Of a stretch of DNA of 64,000 nt, positions 22,716-34,825 are shown piece after piece. The notes under the pieces were generated by a model. It worked only from the letters and a program-made list of their open reading frames with translations. It was not told the DNA's origin and did not search any database. The DNA lies in the NCBI GenBank assembly GCA_013180625.2, contig SNVD02007070.1, forward strand, positions 1 to 64,000, read 5' to 3'. Position numbers and translations under genes: made by a program. Source of the DNA: Boswellia sacra (taxonomy: Eukaryota > Streptophyta > Magnoliopsida > Sapindales > Burseraceae). How positions within the stretch are numbered: the stretch's first letter is position 1; every line of letters begins with the position of its first letter.

Positions 22716-25700
22716 TGAGTGGATTATGAATTCAGGTTGTACTTATCATATGTGTCCAAATAGGGAATGGTTCTTTTCATTTGAAGAGCTTGATTGTGAA
22801 ATTGTATATATGGGTAATGATGATATTTGTCATACCACTGGGATAGGTTCAATCCAATTAAGGAATCATGATGGACTAACTAGAGTTCTGACAGATGTTC
22901 AGTATGTACCGAAGTTGAAAAAGAATCTCATCTCTTTGGGAGCCTTGGAATCTAAAGGTTGTGCGGTATCTATTTGAGATGGTATTCTGAGGGTCACTTT
23001 AAGTGCTCCTGTGGTATTGAAAGGCACTAGGAGGAACAACTCGTATTATTACAATGGTAGTACGGTTATTGGATCAACAGCTATGGTTTCTGATAATGAT
23101 ACAGATTCAGAGATCACTAGACTATGGCATATGCGTTTGGGATATGCACGTGAGAAAGCCTTATTCAGTTTAGTGAAACGAGGCTTATTGAAAGGTGCAA
23201 AGACTTGCAAGCTAGATTTTTTTTAGCATTGTGTTCTGGGAAAGCAGAAAAGAGTGAAATTTGGCACCGCTATTCATAATACCAAGGATATTCTTGATTA
23301 TGTTCATTCAAATGTATGGGGACCTACCAAAACCGCATCTATGAGAGGTAGGCACTACTTTGTTACTTTTGTTGATGACTTTTTCAGAAGAACTTGGTGT
23401 ACTATTTGAAATCAAAAGATGATATACTTGGTGCTTTCCTTAAGTGGAAAAAGATGATTGAGGCACAAACTGGCAAGAAGATCAAGCATATCAAAACAGA
23501 TAATGGTGGCGAGTATTGCAGTGTTCAATTTTTGAAATTGTGTCAAGATGAAGGTCTTATGCGTCATTTTACTGTTAGAGGTATACCACAGCAGAATAGG
23601 GTGGCAGAACGCATGAACCGGACATTGTTGGAGAAAGTTCGGTTTATGTTGTCCAATGCTAGGTTGGGCAAAGAGTTTTGGGCTAAGGCTGTGACTTATG
23701 CGTGTCATCTCATTAATCGTCTACCTTCAGTTGCTATTGGTGATAGAACTCCATTAGAGGGGGTCTAGACAACCTATTTCTGATTATGATTCTTTACATG
23801 TTTTTTGTTCTACTTCATATTATCATGTGAAAGAATCTAAGCTAGATCCTAGAGACAAGAAAGCGATTTTCTTTTGGTTTGCTTCAGAAGTAAAAGGACA
23901 TCGTCTTTGGTGTCCTAGTTCGAGAAAAATTGTATCCAGCTGAGATGTGACATTTGATGAGTCTTCAATGTTGAAGAAATCAGAAAACCAAACAAAGGTG
24001 AATGGTACTCTATAATAGGTGGAGCATACTCAACAGCAGGTGGAGTTTGAAACGATGACATTGAACTCAGTTAGATCTGTTGACATAGATAATGGTACTA
24101 CTGTGATAGAGGAGGATTTGGGAGATGATGGAGAATCTATTGTAATTAATAGGCCAAGATGTAAGATTCGCAGACCTGCTCAATTTGCTGATATGGTAGC
24201 CTATGCACTTCTAATTATTGATGATGATGTTCCTTCCACTTATAAAGAGGCAGTTAGATGTTTTAAAGTTGATCAATGAAAGAAAACTATGAGCAAAGAG
24301 ATGCAGTCTCTTCAGAATAATGAAACTTGACAGCTAGCTCAACTACCGAAGGGTAAAAAGGCAATTGGGTGCAAATGGGTATTTACAAAGAAAGATGGAT
24401 TTCGTGACAAGAATGACGTCTGCTACAAGGTAAGGTTGGTGGCTAAAGGCTACACTCAGAGGGAAGGAATTGACTACAATGAGGTATTTTTTCAAGTTGT
24501 GAAACATTCTTCCATTAGAATTTGTTGGCCTTAGTAGCTCAGATGAATGTGGAACTAGTTCAACTTGATGTAAAAACTGCATTTTTACATGGTGACTTGG
24601 AAAAGGAAATCTATATGACTCAAGCAAAGGGATTCAAAGTTACTAGTAAGGAAAATTTGATGTACAAACTGAAAAGATCGCTTTATGGTTTCAAGCAATC
24701 TCCGAGACAGTGGTAGAAGCGATTTGATCAGTTTATGATGGGTCAGAGGTACACAAGAAGCAAATTTGATAATTGTGTGTATTTTCGGAGGCTACGTGAT
24801 GGTTCTTTCAATTATCTACTCTTGTATGTTGATGATATATTGATAGCTTCGACGAATGCTGAAGAAATTGCAAAGTTGAAGACTCAGTTGAATCGAGAAT
24901 TTGAGATGAAAGATTTGGATGAAGCTAAGAAGTTACTAGGTATGGAGATTAGCAGAGATAAAGGGAGAAGCATGATTTGTTCGACTCAGAAACAGTATCT
25001 GAAGAAGGTATTACAGTGGTTTGGTATTACAGAGCAGTCAAAACCCGTAAGTACCTCACTTGCTCCTTATATGAAGCTCAGTGCATTTTTATCTCCTAGT
25101 ACAAATGAGGAACGGAAGTATATATCTCGAGTTCCATATGCTAATGCAGTTGGTAGCCTGATGTATGCTATGGTGTGTACAAGACCCGATATTTCACATG
25201 CAGTTAGAGTTGTGAGCTAGTACATGCATAATCCTGGTAAAAGACATTGGCAAGCAGCAAAATGGATTCTACGGTATTTGGTGAAAACCGTAAGTGTTGG
25301 CTTAGTCTTTGAGAGGGATGATACGTGTGGTCAGTATGCTATGGTTATGTTGATTCTGATTATGCTGGTGATTTGGATAAACGTCAGTCGACAACCGGCT
25401 ATATGTTTACTCTTACAAGAGCACCAGTGAGTTGGACGTCCACTTTGTAGTCTACGGTGGCTTTGTCTACTATAGAGGTAGAGTATATGGCAATGACAGA
25501 GGCTGTGAAGGAACCTATTTGGTTACAGGGATTGCTGGATGAATTAAGAATTGGGTAGAAAAAGATCACTCTTTATTTTGGCAGTCAGAGTGCTATCCAC
25601 TTAGCGAAGAATCCAGTGTTCCATGTTTGTACAAAGCATATTGATGTTTAATATCATGTTGTGTAGAAGATTATTGATGAAGGGAGATTCTTACTTCAGA

Positions 25701-25803
25701 AGATTGGAACTGCCGAGAATCCTGCAGATATGTTGACTAAGGTTGTGACAGCGATCAAGTTCAGTCATTGTTTGGACTTGGTCAACATTATGCGAGTTTG
25801 ACT
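22716..25803 (+). pseudogene. Pol of Tork-like element 2
   Basis: In order: protease (MNSGCTYHMC at about 22726, with the catalytic Asp changed to Asn), integrase (WHMRLGYAREKAL, IKTDNGGEYCS, QQNRVAERMNRT), a decayed linker, RT (CKWVFTKKDGF, VKTAFLHGDLEKEIYM, LLYVDDILI near 24820) and RNase H with stops. It ends near 25800 with DMLTKVVTAIKFSHCLDLVN. Frames are broken at about 22978, 23226, 23768, 24279 and 25220, among others. Confidence 0.83.
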
Positions 25804-27253
25804 GCGCCATTGGACGAATTTAGAGGCGTTGCAACTATGATAGAGAATATGGGCAAAAGAATAGCCTTGTGGTGGATTGGCTAATTCGCCAAGGTGGAAA
25901 ATTGTTGGAGTTTTGGCTCTTTAGGCATTTGTATGTGTGTGCAAGGATCCCACATGGAGTGGGAGTCATTGTATTGGAGATGCTTGAGCTTATAAATTAA
26001 AGCCAAGTCTTCTCATTTAAGTGTTCCAATGAAATTCTCCTTCTCCCCCGATATTTATAAGGTCCCATTATAAGACCTCATAGTTTAAGGGTCTTTCATT
26101 AAGGACCTTAAAGTTTGTATAATTATTTTTTCTCCTTTGGTTTTGGGTATTTGTAATATTGCCCAATTGTTTGGGTAATTACAGCTTAGTTCAACTATTT
26201 GAGTAATTACAGTTTAGCCTAAAAATTGTGGTATTTATATTGTGACCCAAAAGTTTATAATTCTCTTTAAAGATAGTAAAAGGTTTCTTCATCGGCGCCT
26301 GAGAACGTAGGTAATGTTAGCCCTAAGGCTACATGATAATTTTGATGATAACAATACACATTGATTAATTGAGATTTACTAACATGTTTATTTATGTGCA
26401 AGAGTAAGATCATTGAAATAATTGTAAAATCAAGAAGAGGCTTATTAAAATGAAGTGTTAAAGCTAAGGAGAAGACTACATGTTAAAGGCACCAAAGTTT
26501 AAGAACAAGGTTTGATTCAAGGAATGTGACACATAAGCAATATTCAATCAATTGGTCATATATTTTCCTACAAATGTCCAAATAATGTGATTCTTGAGCC
26601 TTTGAAAAGCCTGCTCAATTTACAACATTTCATATGTTTTAAAGAAATTCAAATTTCAAGTGTAAGTTTGTCCAAATCATCATGCAAGTTGAAAGACAAA
26701 TGAAAGCAGCTGACATAAACACCGAATACTCTTTGGGACATATCTTGAGCTAGAAAAATCAAAATGACTTGATTCTTGCAGCATTAGAAAGATGACTTAA
26801 TGAGGCATATTTCATATGTTTTGAAGAAATTCAAATTTCAAATAGAATGGTGTTTTGGCGATATCTTAAGATAGAGATATCCAAATGCTTTAATTCTTAA
26901 TGTTTTGGAAAGCTTATTCAACTATGCAGATGTTTTATGTTTTGAAGAAATTCAAATTTCAAACGAAAGGCTGACAGAATTATCATTCAATTCGGTGGAC
27001 TGACACAAGGAAGATAAATCAAGTCACATGAGCACCGAATGGTGTTTTGGCCATATCTTGAGTTACAGATATCCAAATTACTTGGTTCTTGATGCGTTGG
27101 AAAGCTTATTCAATTGTGCAGATCTTTTATGTTTTGCAGATTTTCAAATTTCAAAAGGAACATTGACAAAAATGGCAGGAAAGATTACGGTTTTTATGGT
27201 GGGCAGAAAATTTGTAGTTGGTGTCTTCACTTGATTAAGTTCATCTCATTTGC

Positions 27254-27269
27254 CTATAAAAGGAGCCCT
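27254..27269 (+). promoter_or_regulatory. Candidate LTR promoter TATA box
   Basis: CTATAAAAGGAGCCC is the only strong TATA-like site in this LTR. In the 3' LTR the same place reads CTATGAAAGGAGCCC, so that copy has lost the TATA. Confidence 0.6.
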
Positions 27270-27479
27270 TCTCCCATGCATTCAGTAAAAGAGCAAGAGA
27301 AGCATCTATCAAGCAAAAAACAAGAGAAATATCAAGTCTAGAGAGCTTTTATATTCTTTATCTACTCTTTGAAGAGAGTTGTACTTTTGTTGTAAAAATT
27401 ATCCTTGTTCTTGTATTGTGGTGAGAGTGAGATATTCTTGTAAAGGATAATAGTTATCCTTGAGAGAACTCTTGTTGTG

Positions 27480-27860
27480 TGTTATCAAGAGTTGAAGGAA
27501 GTTTCTTTGGTGAGGTTGTTCATCAAGAAGAACTCTTGGTGTGGTGTTATCAAGGGTTGAAGAAAGTTGCCTTGGTGAGGTTGTTCATCAAGAAGAACTC
27601 TTGGTGTGGTGTTATCAAGAGTTGAGGAAAGTTGTCTTGGTGAGGTTGTTCATCAAGAAGAACTCTTGGTGTGGTGTTATCAAGGGTTGAAGGAAGTTGC
27701 CTTGGTGAGGTTGTTCATCAAGAAGAACTCTTGGTGTGGTGTTATCAAGAGTTGAAGGAAGTTGCCTTGGTGAGGTTGTTCATCAAGAAGAACTCTTGGT
27801 GTGGTGTTATCAAAGGTTGAACGAAAAAGTCTTGGTGAGGTTGTTCATCAAGCAAGTTGT
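27480..27860 (+). repeat. Tandem 65-base repeats in the 5' Sirevirus LTR
   Basis: About six units, each with AAGTTGCCTTGGTGAGG, TTGTTCATCAAGAAGAACTC and TTGGTGTGGTGTTATCAAG. The same array occurs at about 32750-33110 and, reversed, at 17540-17830. Confidence 0.93.
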
Positions 27861-28182
27861 AAAGATTTCTACAACTTAGTGGAACGCTTAGCTTGTGGAG
27901 CTAGGAGCCCGTGGACATAGGCAAGGTTTGCCGAACCACGTAAATTGAGTTTGCACTCTCTCTATCCCTTTCCTCTTTACATTTACTTGCACTTGTGATT
28001 GTTTATTATTGCTATTCTCTTGATTGCATCTTAAACAACTTCTATTTTCATCTTCTTCACCTTTATTCTCAAAGAAAGAGTGAACTAATTTTGATCTTTC
28101 AAGAAAAGTTTTCTAAATCCGTTTTGATAAATAAAAACCCAATTCACCCCCCCTATTGGGTTGCCATACCTGGGTCAACAAG

Positions 28183-28198
28183 TAGTATCAGAGCAAGG
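28183..28198 (+). other. Primer binding site of the Sirevirus-like element
   Basis: TAGTATCAGAGCAAGG differs by one base from TGGTATCAGAGCAAGG, the tRNA-Met site that Sireviruses conserve. Confidence 0.85.
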
Positions 28199-28235
28199 TT
28201 GCTCATTTTTTTAAATCTTAATCGATTTTTGAGCT

Positions 28236-29630
28236 ATGGCAACTTTTAATTCAACTTCTTATGTTGAGGAACTTTCTATCTCTAGACCTCCATTTTTTAA
28301 TGAAAGTGATTACTCTTATTGGAAAATTAGAATGAGTATTTTCTTGAAATCTTTTGATTATGATTTGTGGTCTATTGTTTTGGAAGGACCTTTTGTTCCT
28401 ACCAAAATTGAAAATGAGGAATGCATGCTTAAAGAACCTAAAAAGTTTAGTGAAGATGATAAAAAGAAATTGAGTTTGAATGCTAAAGCTATGAATGTGT
28501 TATATTGTGCTCTAGATAGAAATGAGTTTAATAGAATATCTACTTGTTCTACGGCACAAGAAATATGACACACACTTGAAGTAACTCATGAAGGAACTAG
28601 TCAAGTTAAAGAATCCAAAATTAGTATGCTAGTTCATAGTTATGAGCTTTTTAAGATGAAATCGGATGAATCAATTTCTGAAATGTTTACTAGATTTACG
28701 GATATTATTAATAGTTTGAAATCTCTTGGTAAATCTTATTCTAATGTTGAAATGGTGAGAAAGATTCTTAGGTGTCTACCAAAATCTTGGGAGCCAAAGG
28801 TGACGGCAATTCAAGAAGCAAAGGACCTCACCAAACTACCATTAGAAGAACTTATGGGTTCTCTCATGACTCATGAAATCACCTTGAAGGAGAATGAAGA
28901 AGAAGATTGCAAAGTGGCAAACATGTGCTTCATGGCTTTAAGAGAAAATGAGATAAGTATTCTAAACCATGATCCTAAGCTTTCATATGATGAATTACTT
29001 GAAGCATTCCAAAATTTACATGTGCAAGTTGATAAACAAAATTCAAAAATCAATGCTTTCAAAAAGAAGTCAAAAATCATGTTATCTCAATTAGAAGAGT
29101 TGGTGGAAATAAATGAAGCTTTAGAAAATGAAAATGAAATTTTAAAGCAAAAAGATTTTGAAAGTTTGGAAAGTCAAATACATTTTTTAAAAACTAAAAA
29201 TGAGATTTTAAAACAAAAGGATTTTGATAAATTAGAGAAAGAAAATGTTATTTTGAAAAAGAAAAATAATGACTTAAGAAATATTGTTGAAATTTTTACA
29301 AAAAGCACAAAAAATTTGAAATCTATGTTACAAAACCAAATGTGTGTTTTTGATAAAAGAGGGTTATGATATAAAAGTCATAAAAATCAAAAGTATTTTA
29401 AAAACTATTTTGTTCATGCATCTTCTAGGAATAATCATAATCATTCATGTACTTATTGTGGAAGAAAAGAACACAAAGTGCTTTCTTGCTATATTAAGAG
29501 AAATCCTAATTTAAAACAAATATGGGTTCCAAAAAGTACCATAACTAACCCCCAAGGACCCAAGAACATTTGGGTACCAAAAAGTCGCTATTTGAATGTT
29601 GATTGTAGAAACAAAGGAGTGGCAAACACA
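28236..29630 (+). pseudogene. Gag of the Sirevirus-like element
   Basis: The frame from ATG 28236 is continuous, but a Trp codon has become TGA at 28566-28568 and another TGA falls at 29367-29369. The N-terminal part contains FFNESDYSYWKIRM and LSLNAKAMNVLYCALD. The middle contains MFTRFTDIINSLKSLGK and VTAIQEAKDL. A long Leu/Lys/Glu coiled coil spans about 29010-29320. A knuckle CTYCGRKEHKVLSC lies near 29453, with the expected Gly replaced by Glu. The coiled coil is typical of this lineage. Confidence 0.85.
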
Positions 29631-31300
29631 AGTGGTACTTAGATAGTGGATGCTCAAGGCATATGATTGGAGATGCCTCCTAGTTCTCAAGATTAATCAT
29701 GAAGAAATGAGGATATGTGACCTTCGGTAATAATGCCAAAGGAAGGGTAATCGGACATGGTGATATTGGTAACCCTTCTTCACCTATTATTAAAGATGTT
29801 TTGCTTGTTCATGGTTTGAAACATAATTTGATTAGCATTAGTCAATTGTGTGATAAGGGATATTTTGTGCTTTTGAGCCTAATAGATATGTGATTAAGAA
29901 TGTCAGTAACAATAAGACATTATTTGTTGGTAATAGATGTGGTAATATTTATACAATTGATATTGATGTTAATGATCATGTAGAAAATTGTTTCATTGTT
30001 AATCATGATGCTTGGTTATGGCATAGAAGTTAGGTCATGCTAGCATGGACACAATTTCAAAAAATTTCTAAAAATGATTTAGTTGATGGTCTTCCAAAAA
30101 TAAAATTTGAAAAGGATAAGATTTGTGATGCTTGTCAATTTGGAAAACAAGTGAGAACTTCTTTTAAACAAAAGAAATTTATTTCAACAAATAAACCTCT
30201 ACAATTACTTCATTTGGATTTATTTGGACCATCAAGAACTCAAAGCCTTGGTGGAAAGTATTATGTTTTTGTTATTGTGGATGATTATTCAAGATTCACT
30301 TGGGTGTTATTCTTGAAAACTAAAAATGAGGCCATACAAACTTTTTCAAAATTTGTAAAAGGAGTCCAAAATCAAAAAGGGTATTCTATTGGGTCCATTA
30401 TGAGTGATCATGGTGGTGAAGTAGACAATGTTGCATTTGAAAATCTTTGTGATGAAAATGGTTTTGAACATAATTTTTCGCACCTAGAACTCCACAACAA
30501 AATGGTGTTGTTGAGAGAAAAAAATATGACTATTCAAGAAATGGCTAAGACCATATTACTTGAAAATAATTTGCCAAAATATTTTTAGGCTAAAGCTATT
30601 AATACCGCATGCTTTATAATCAATAGAGTCCATATTAGAGCTTTAATAAATAAAACTCCTTATGAACTTTGGAAAGGGAGAAAACCCAACATTGGATTTT
30701 TTAAAGTTTTTGGATGTAAATGTTTTATTTTAAACACCAAGGATAACCATGGAAAATTTGATGCAAAAGCCGATATTGGAATTTTTGTTGGCTACTCCAA
30801 CCATAGTAAAGCATATAGAGTTTTTAATAAAAAGACTCTTGCTATTGAAGATTCTATGCATGTTGAATTTGATGAAACTAATGTGATTTCTTCAAAGAAT
30901 TTAGATGATGATATTGTTGAGGTAGAAAAGCAAATCAAGGAATCAAGGCTTGATGAAAAGAGTCAAGATGGATTATAACTTCAACAAGAAAAGCTTGAGG
31001 AAGTAATTGATTCTTCCCAAGAATTATCAAAGGAATAGAGGTACGCAAAAGCTCACCCTAAAGATCTCATTATTGGTGAACCATCACAAGGTATGAGAAT
31101 TAGATCTTCCTTTAGGAACTTTTGTAATCATTTTGCATTTGTCTCTCAATTTGAACCAAAATCTTTTAGAGAAGCCAAAAATGAGGAAAATTGGATTTTG
31201 GCTATGCAAGAAGAATTGAACCAATTTGAGAGAAATCAAGTTTGAGAATTGGTCCCTAGACCTAAATATGACTAAACCCTTAGTCAAGATAGATTTTGCA
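29631..31300 (+). pseudogene. Pol remnant of the Sirevirus-like element: protease and integrase only
   Basis: The protease site WYLDSGCSRHM is at about 29634. The region to 30000 has stops. Integrase at 30037-30588 has CDACQFGKQVRTSF, HLDLFGPSRTQSLGGKYY and the core IMSDHGGEVDN. Its tail carries SNHSKAYRVFN near 30800. Coding similarity stops near 31300 inside the linker before RT. Reverse transcriptase and RNase H are absent, so replication would need another element. Confidence 0.85.
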
Positions 31301-31374
31301 TAGTTAGAAGAGAATTAGGCATGTTGGATATGTCTTAATTTTTCTTCTATATGATAATCTTTAAATGGTAGCAT

Positions 31375-31578
31375 ATGTTAAAGGGGAGAATATATTTAGA
31401 GGGAGTAATTAATTTGACTACATCTTTTTGATGATAACAAAAGGGGGAGAAATAGTTGGATTGCTTATATTCATAACAAGTACCATCCTTTTGCTTATTC
31501 TTGATTTTATTTTCATTCTAGATTTTAGATATTATTTTAAAGCAATCAATGGTTTGTCATCATCAAAAAGGGGGAGAT
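31375..31578 (+). other. Multiple polypurine tracts before the 3' Sirevirus LTR
   Basis: AAAGGGGAGAA (about 31380), AAAAGGGGGAGAAA (about 31439) and AAAAAGGGGGAGAT (about 31566) lie in the last 200 bases before the LTR. Repeated tracts of this kind are a known signature of Sireviruses. They prime plus-strand DNA. Confidence 0.85.
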
Positions 31579-33443
31579 TGTTAGCCCTAAGGCTACATGA
31601 TAATTTTGATGATAACAATACACATTGATTAATTGAGATTTACTAACATGTTTATTTATGTACAAGAGTAAGATCATTGAAATAATTGTAAAATCAAGAA
31701 GAGACTTATTAAAATGAAGTGTTGAAGCTAAGGAGAAGACTACATGTTAAAGGCACCAAAGTTTAAGAATAAGGTTTGATTCAAGATATGTGACATATGA
31801 GCAATGTTCAATCAATTAGTCATATATTTCCCTACAAATGTCCAAATAATGTGATTCTTGATCTTTGGAAAGCTTACTCAATTTATAACATTTCATATGT
31901 TTTAAATAAATTCAAATTTCAAGTGTAAGGTTGTCCAAATCATCATGCAAGTTGAAAGACAAATGGAAGCAGCTGACATAAGCACCGAATACTCTTTTGG
32001 ACATATCTTGAGTTAGAAAAATCAAAATGACTTGATTCTTGCAGCATTAGAAAGATGACTTAATGAGGCACATTTCATATGTTTTGAAGAAATTCAAATT
32101 TCAAATAGAATGGTGTTTTGGCGATATCTTAAGATAGAGATATTCAAATACTTTAATTCTTAATGTTTTGGAAAGCTTATTCAACTATGCAGATCTTTTA
32201 TGTTTTGAAGAAATTCAAATTTCAAACGAAAGGCTAACAGAATTATCATTCAATTCGGTGGACTGACACAAGGAAGATAAATCAAGTCACATGAGCACCG
32301 AATGGTATTTTGGCCATATCTTGAGCCACAGATATCCAAATGACTTGGTTCTTGATGCGTTGGAAAGCTTATTCAATTGTGCAGATCTATTATGTTTTGT
32401 AGATTTTCAAATTTCAAACGGAACATTGACAAAAATGGCAGGCAAGATTACGGTTTTTATGGTGGGCAGAAAATTTGTAGTTGGTGTCTTCACTTGATTA
32501 AGTTCATCTCATTTGCCTATGAAAGGAGCCCTTCTCTCATGCATTCAGTAAAAGAGCAAGAGAAGCATCTATCAAGCAAAAAATAAGAGAAATATCAAGT
32601 CTAGAAAGCTTTTATATTCTTTATCTACTCTTTGAAGAGAGTTGTACTTTTGTTGTAAAAATTATCCTTGTTTTTGTATTGTGGTGAGAGTGAGATATTC
32701 TTGTAAAGGATAATAGTTATCCTTGAGAGAACTCTTGTTGTGTGTTATCAAGAGTTGAAGGAAGTTTCCTTGGTGAGGTTGTTCATCAAGAAGAACTCTT
32801 GGTGTGGTGTTATCAAGGGTTGAAGGAAGTTGCCTTGGTGAGGTTGTTCATCAAGAAGAACTCTTGGTGTGGTGTTATCAAGAGTTGAAGAAAATTGCCT
32901 TGGTGAGGTTGTTCATCAAGAAGAACTCTTGGTGTGGTGTTATCAAGAGTTGAAGGAAGTTGCCTTGGTGAGGTTGTTCATCAAGAAGAACTCTTGGTGT
33001 GGTGTTATCAAGAGTTGAAGGAAGTTGCCTTGGTGAGGTTGTTCATCAAGAAGAACTCTTGGTGTGGTGTTATCAAGAGTTGGAAGAAAAAGTCTTGGTG
33101 AGGTTGTTCATCAAGCAAGTTGTAAAGATTTCTACAACTTAGTGGAAAGCTTAGCTCGTGGAGCTAGGAGCCCGTGGACGTAGGCAAGGTTTGCCGAACC
33201 ACGTAAATTGAGTTTGCACTCTCTCTATCCCTTTCCTCTTTACATTTACTTGCACTTGTGATTGTTTATTATTATTATTCTTTTGATTACATCTTTGATA
33301 AATTCTATTTTCATCTTCTTCACCTTTATTCTCAAAGAAAGAGTGAACTAATTTTGATCTTTCAAGAAAAGTTTTCTAAATCCGTTTTGATAAATAAAAA
33401 CCCAATTCACCCCCCCTCTTGGGTTGCCATACCTGGGTCAACA
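31579..33443 (+). repeat. 3' LTR of the Sirevirus-like element
   Basis: 1865 bp, same ends as the 5' LTR and highly similar along its length, including the 65-base repeats at 32750-33110. By eye only scattered single-base differences separate the two, so insertion was fairly recent. Confidence 0.93.
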
Positions 33444-33876
33444 GGTAACAATACCGAACCTCGTTAAATCTTGGTCTTCTTTCTATTTCTAAATTGATGG
33501 TTGATTAGTTGCCTTCTTTAATTGCTATTATATTCAATTATCTGGCATAGTTTGTAGTTGTGCATTTGGTTGTTTTGTGTTATCACTTCTGGATTGCGCA
33601 ACAGTTCAAGTTCTCTCAAACTTTGAAATGAGGAACATAATAAATCTTTTGTTTGGAAATTAATCTCTGTACAATAAAACAATTTACAAAACGTAAAATA
33701 CTAATATTTGATAATTTTTTTCATAAATACACATTTGTAATTGTCCTCTATGAGATTCCATAATATGAAAACAATGCATAATTACCTCTTTGTCAGTTAG
33801 CAAAAATATTTTTTCAATGTATATAAATAAACTTTTGTTCCCTAAATGATACAAATAATGGGTAAATATTATAGAT

Positions 33877-34516
33877 TAGGGACAAAGCCACATCGGGATG
33901 AGTGGGATCCCCAACTGAGTTCAATGTGACTTGCTTTTTTTGTTATAGAAAAGTTTCTAATGGTCATTTTAGCTTTATTAATTTTATTTTTCCCCAAAAC
34001 TTATGAATATATTTATCAAATCCTTTTCCACAAAATATGTGAAGCTTTAATACAACAAACTCATTATTTAAAATATAAAACTACATTATCCAATTTATTA
34101 ACAAGGTCTACCGACTTATATATATATTAGAACTCACTTTTGTTTATATATTCTTTTCTTTCTATAATTTTTATTAATTGTTTTTAAAGTATAAATACTT
34201 TTAATCTTGCAATTAACTATTTGTTTTTAAAATACAATTTTTTTAAATTTATTTTAATTGATTACCAAGTTTATTATCAATTTAAATTAACTATAAGATG
34301 AACATTTTACTATTATATTCTTAAAACTAAAAGGTAATTACAAAAAATAGATAAATTTTAAAATTAATATGTAATCACTTTTTACTAGTTATAAATATTT
34401 AGTATAATATATTTTTAATCTATAATTATATATTAAAGAAAACCTATTTATTATATATTGTATTTGTATTACATCCACAGTTGCCCACTGATTCACATTT
34501 TTGGTTGTATCGCTTG
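33877..34516. mobile_element. 640-bp insertion of unknown class with 8-base target duplication
   Basis: Flanked by TTATAGAT at 33869-33876 and 34517-34524. Unit B has the uninterrupted sequence (ATTATGGATGATC near 12008-12020). The left end is TAGGGACAAAGCC and the right end GTATCGCTTG, so there is no clear terminal inverted repeat. An 8-base duplication suits hAT, but the ends do not confirm it. Confidence 0.6.
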
Positions 34517-34825
34517 TTATAGATGACCTTAAACTAAAGCTTCATATCATTCATAACCCTGATTTTTATAAGATATCATTCATGACCCTATTGTTACCCA
34601 ATTTCGATTAAATCTAACACCTAAGGGTTAAAAAAGTGACTTTAAGTTATTAGCTTTTCAAATTTCATTACACTTGCTTTCATAAATGGTTGAAGTAATT
34701 ATATTTTAAATTTATATTTATTGAAATATTAAAAAAAATTCCATCCCAACAATATCTCTTTACCCTCTATCTTCTTCTTCTCCTCCTCTTCACTCTCTCT
34801 TTGCACAACTATCTTTTGTCCAATG

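Larger units (their letters stand above)
26315..28180 (+). repeat. 5' LTR of the Sirevirus-like element
   Basis: Starts TGTTAGCCCTAAGG and ends CCTGGGTCAACA. It contains several diverged blocks around GAAATTCAAATTTCAA (26640-27160). A probable promoter region (CCTATAAAAGGAGCCC at 27254) is followed by the tandem 65-base repeats. Small frames inside it are shadows. Confidence 0.93.
26315..33443 (+). mobile_element. Sirevirus-like (SIRE/Maximus lineage) Ty1/copia, RT deleted
   Basis: Target duplication GGTAA is at 26310-26314 and 33444-33448. LTRs are 26315-28180 (1866 bp) and 31579-33443 (1865 bp), unusually long for copia. The internal part is only 3.4 kb and lacks reverse transcriptase and RNase H. 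Lineage evidence is the long LTRs, the long coiled-coil gag, the primer site followed by AAGG, and more than one AAAGGGGGAGA-type polypurine tract before the 3' LTR. The element is non-autonomous. Confidence 0.88.
21372..33603 (+). mobile_element. Tork-like Ty1/copia element 2, 5'-truncated, with a nested Sirevirus
   Basis: The 5' LTR is truncated (21372-21701) and the 3' LTR is 25903-33603, split by a Sirevirus. It shares gag, pol and LTR with element 1. It keeps the integrase tail and RNase H that element 1 has lost, but has many stops. There is no target duplication because the left end is truncated. The truncation coincides with the break of unit B and the start of unit C, suggesting an unequal exchange or deletion there. 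Confidence 0.85.
25903..33603 (+). repeat. 3' LTR of Tork-like element 2, interrupted by the Sirevirus
   Basis: Two parts, 25903-26314 and 33449-33603, join to about 567 bp. It begins TGTTGGAG after AAGGTGGAAAAT and ends TTGCGCAACA. The Sirevirus and its duplicated GGTAA separate the parts. After 33603, sequence matching the unit B upstream region resumes by about 33625. Confidence 0.88.

Noticed and set aside
27114..33467. Short frames in both Sirevirus LTRs starting MSTEW, MCRS and MIVYY
   Set aside because: Occur at the same place in each LTR, are under 85 codons, and lie in non-coding LTR sequence.
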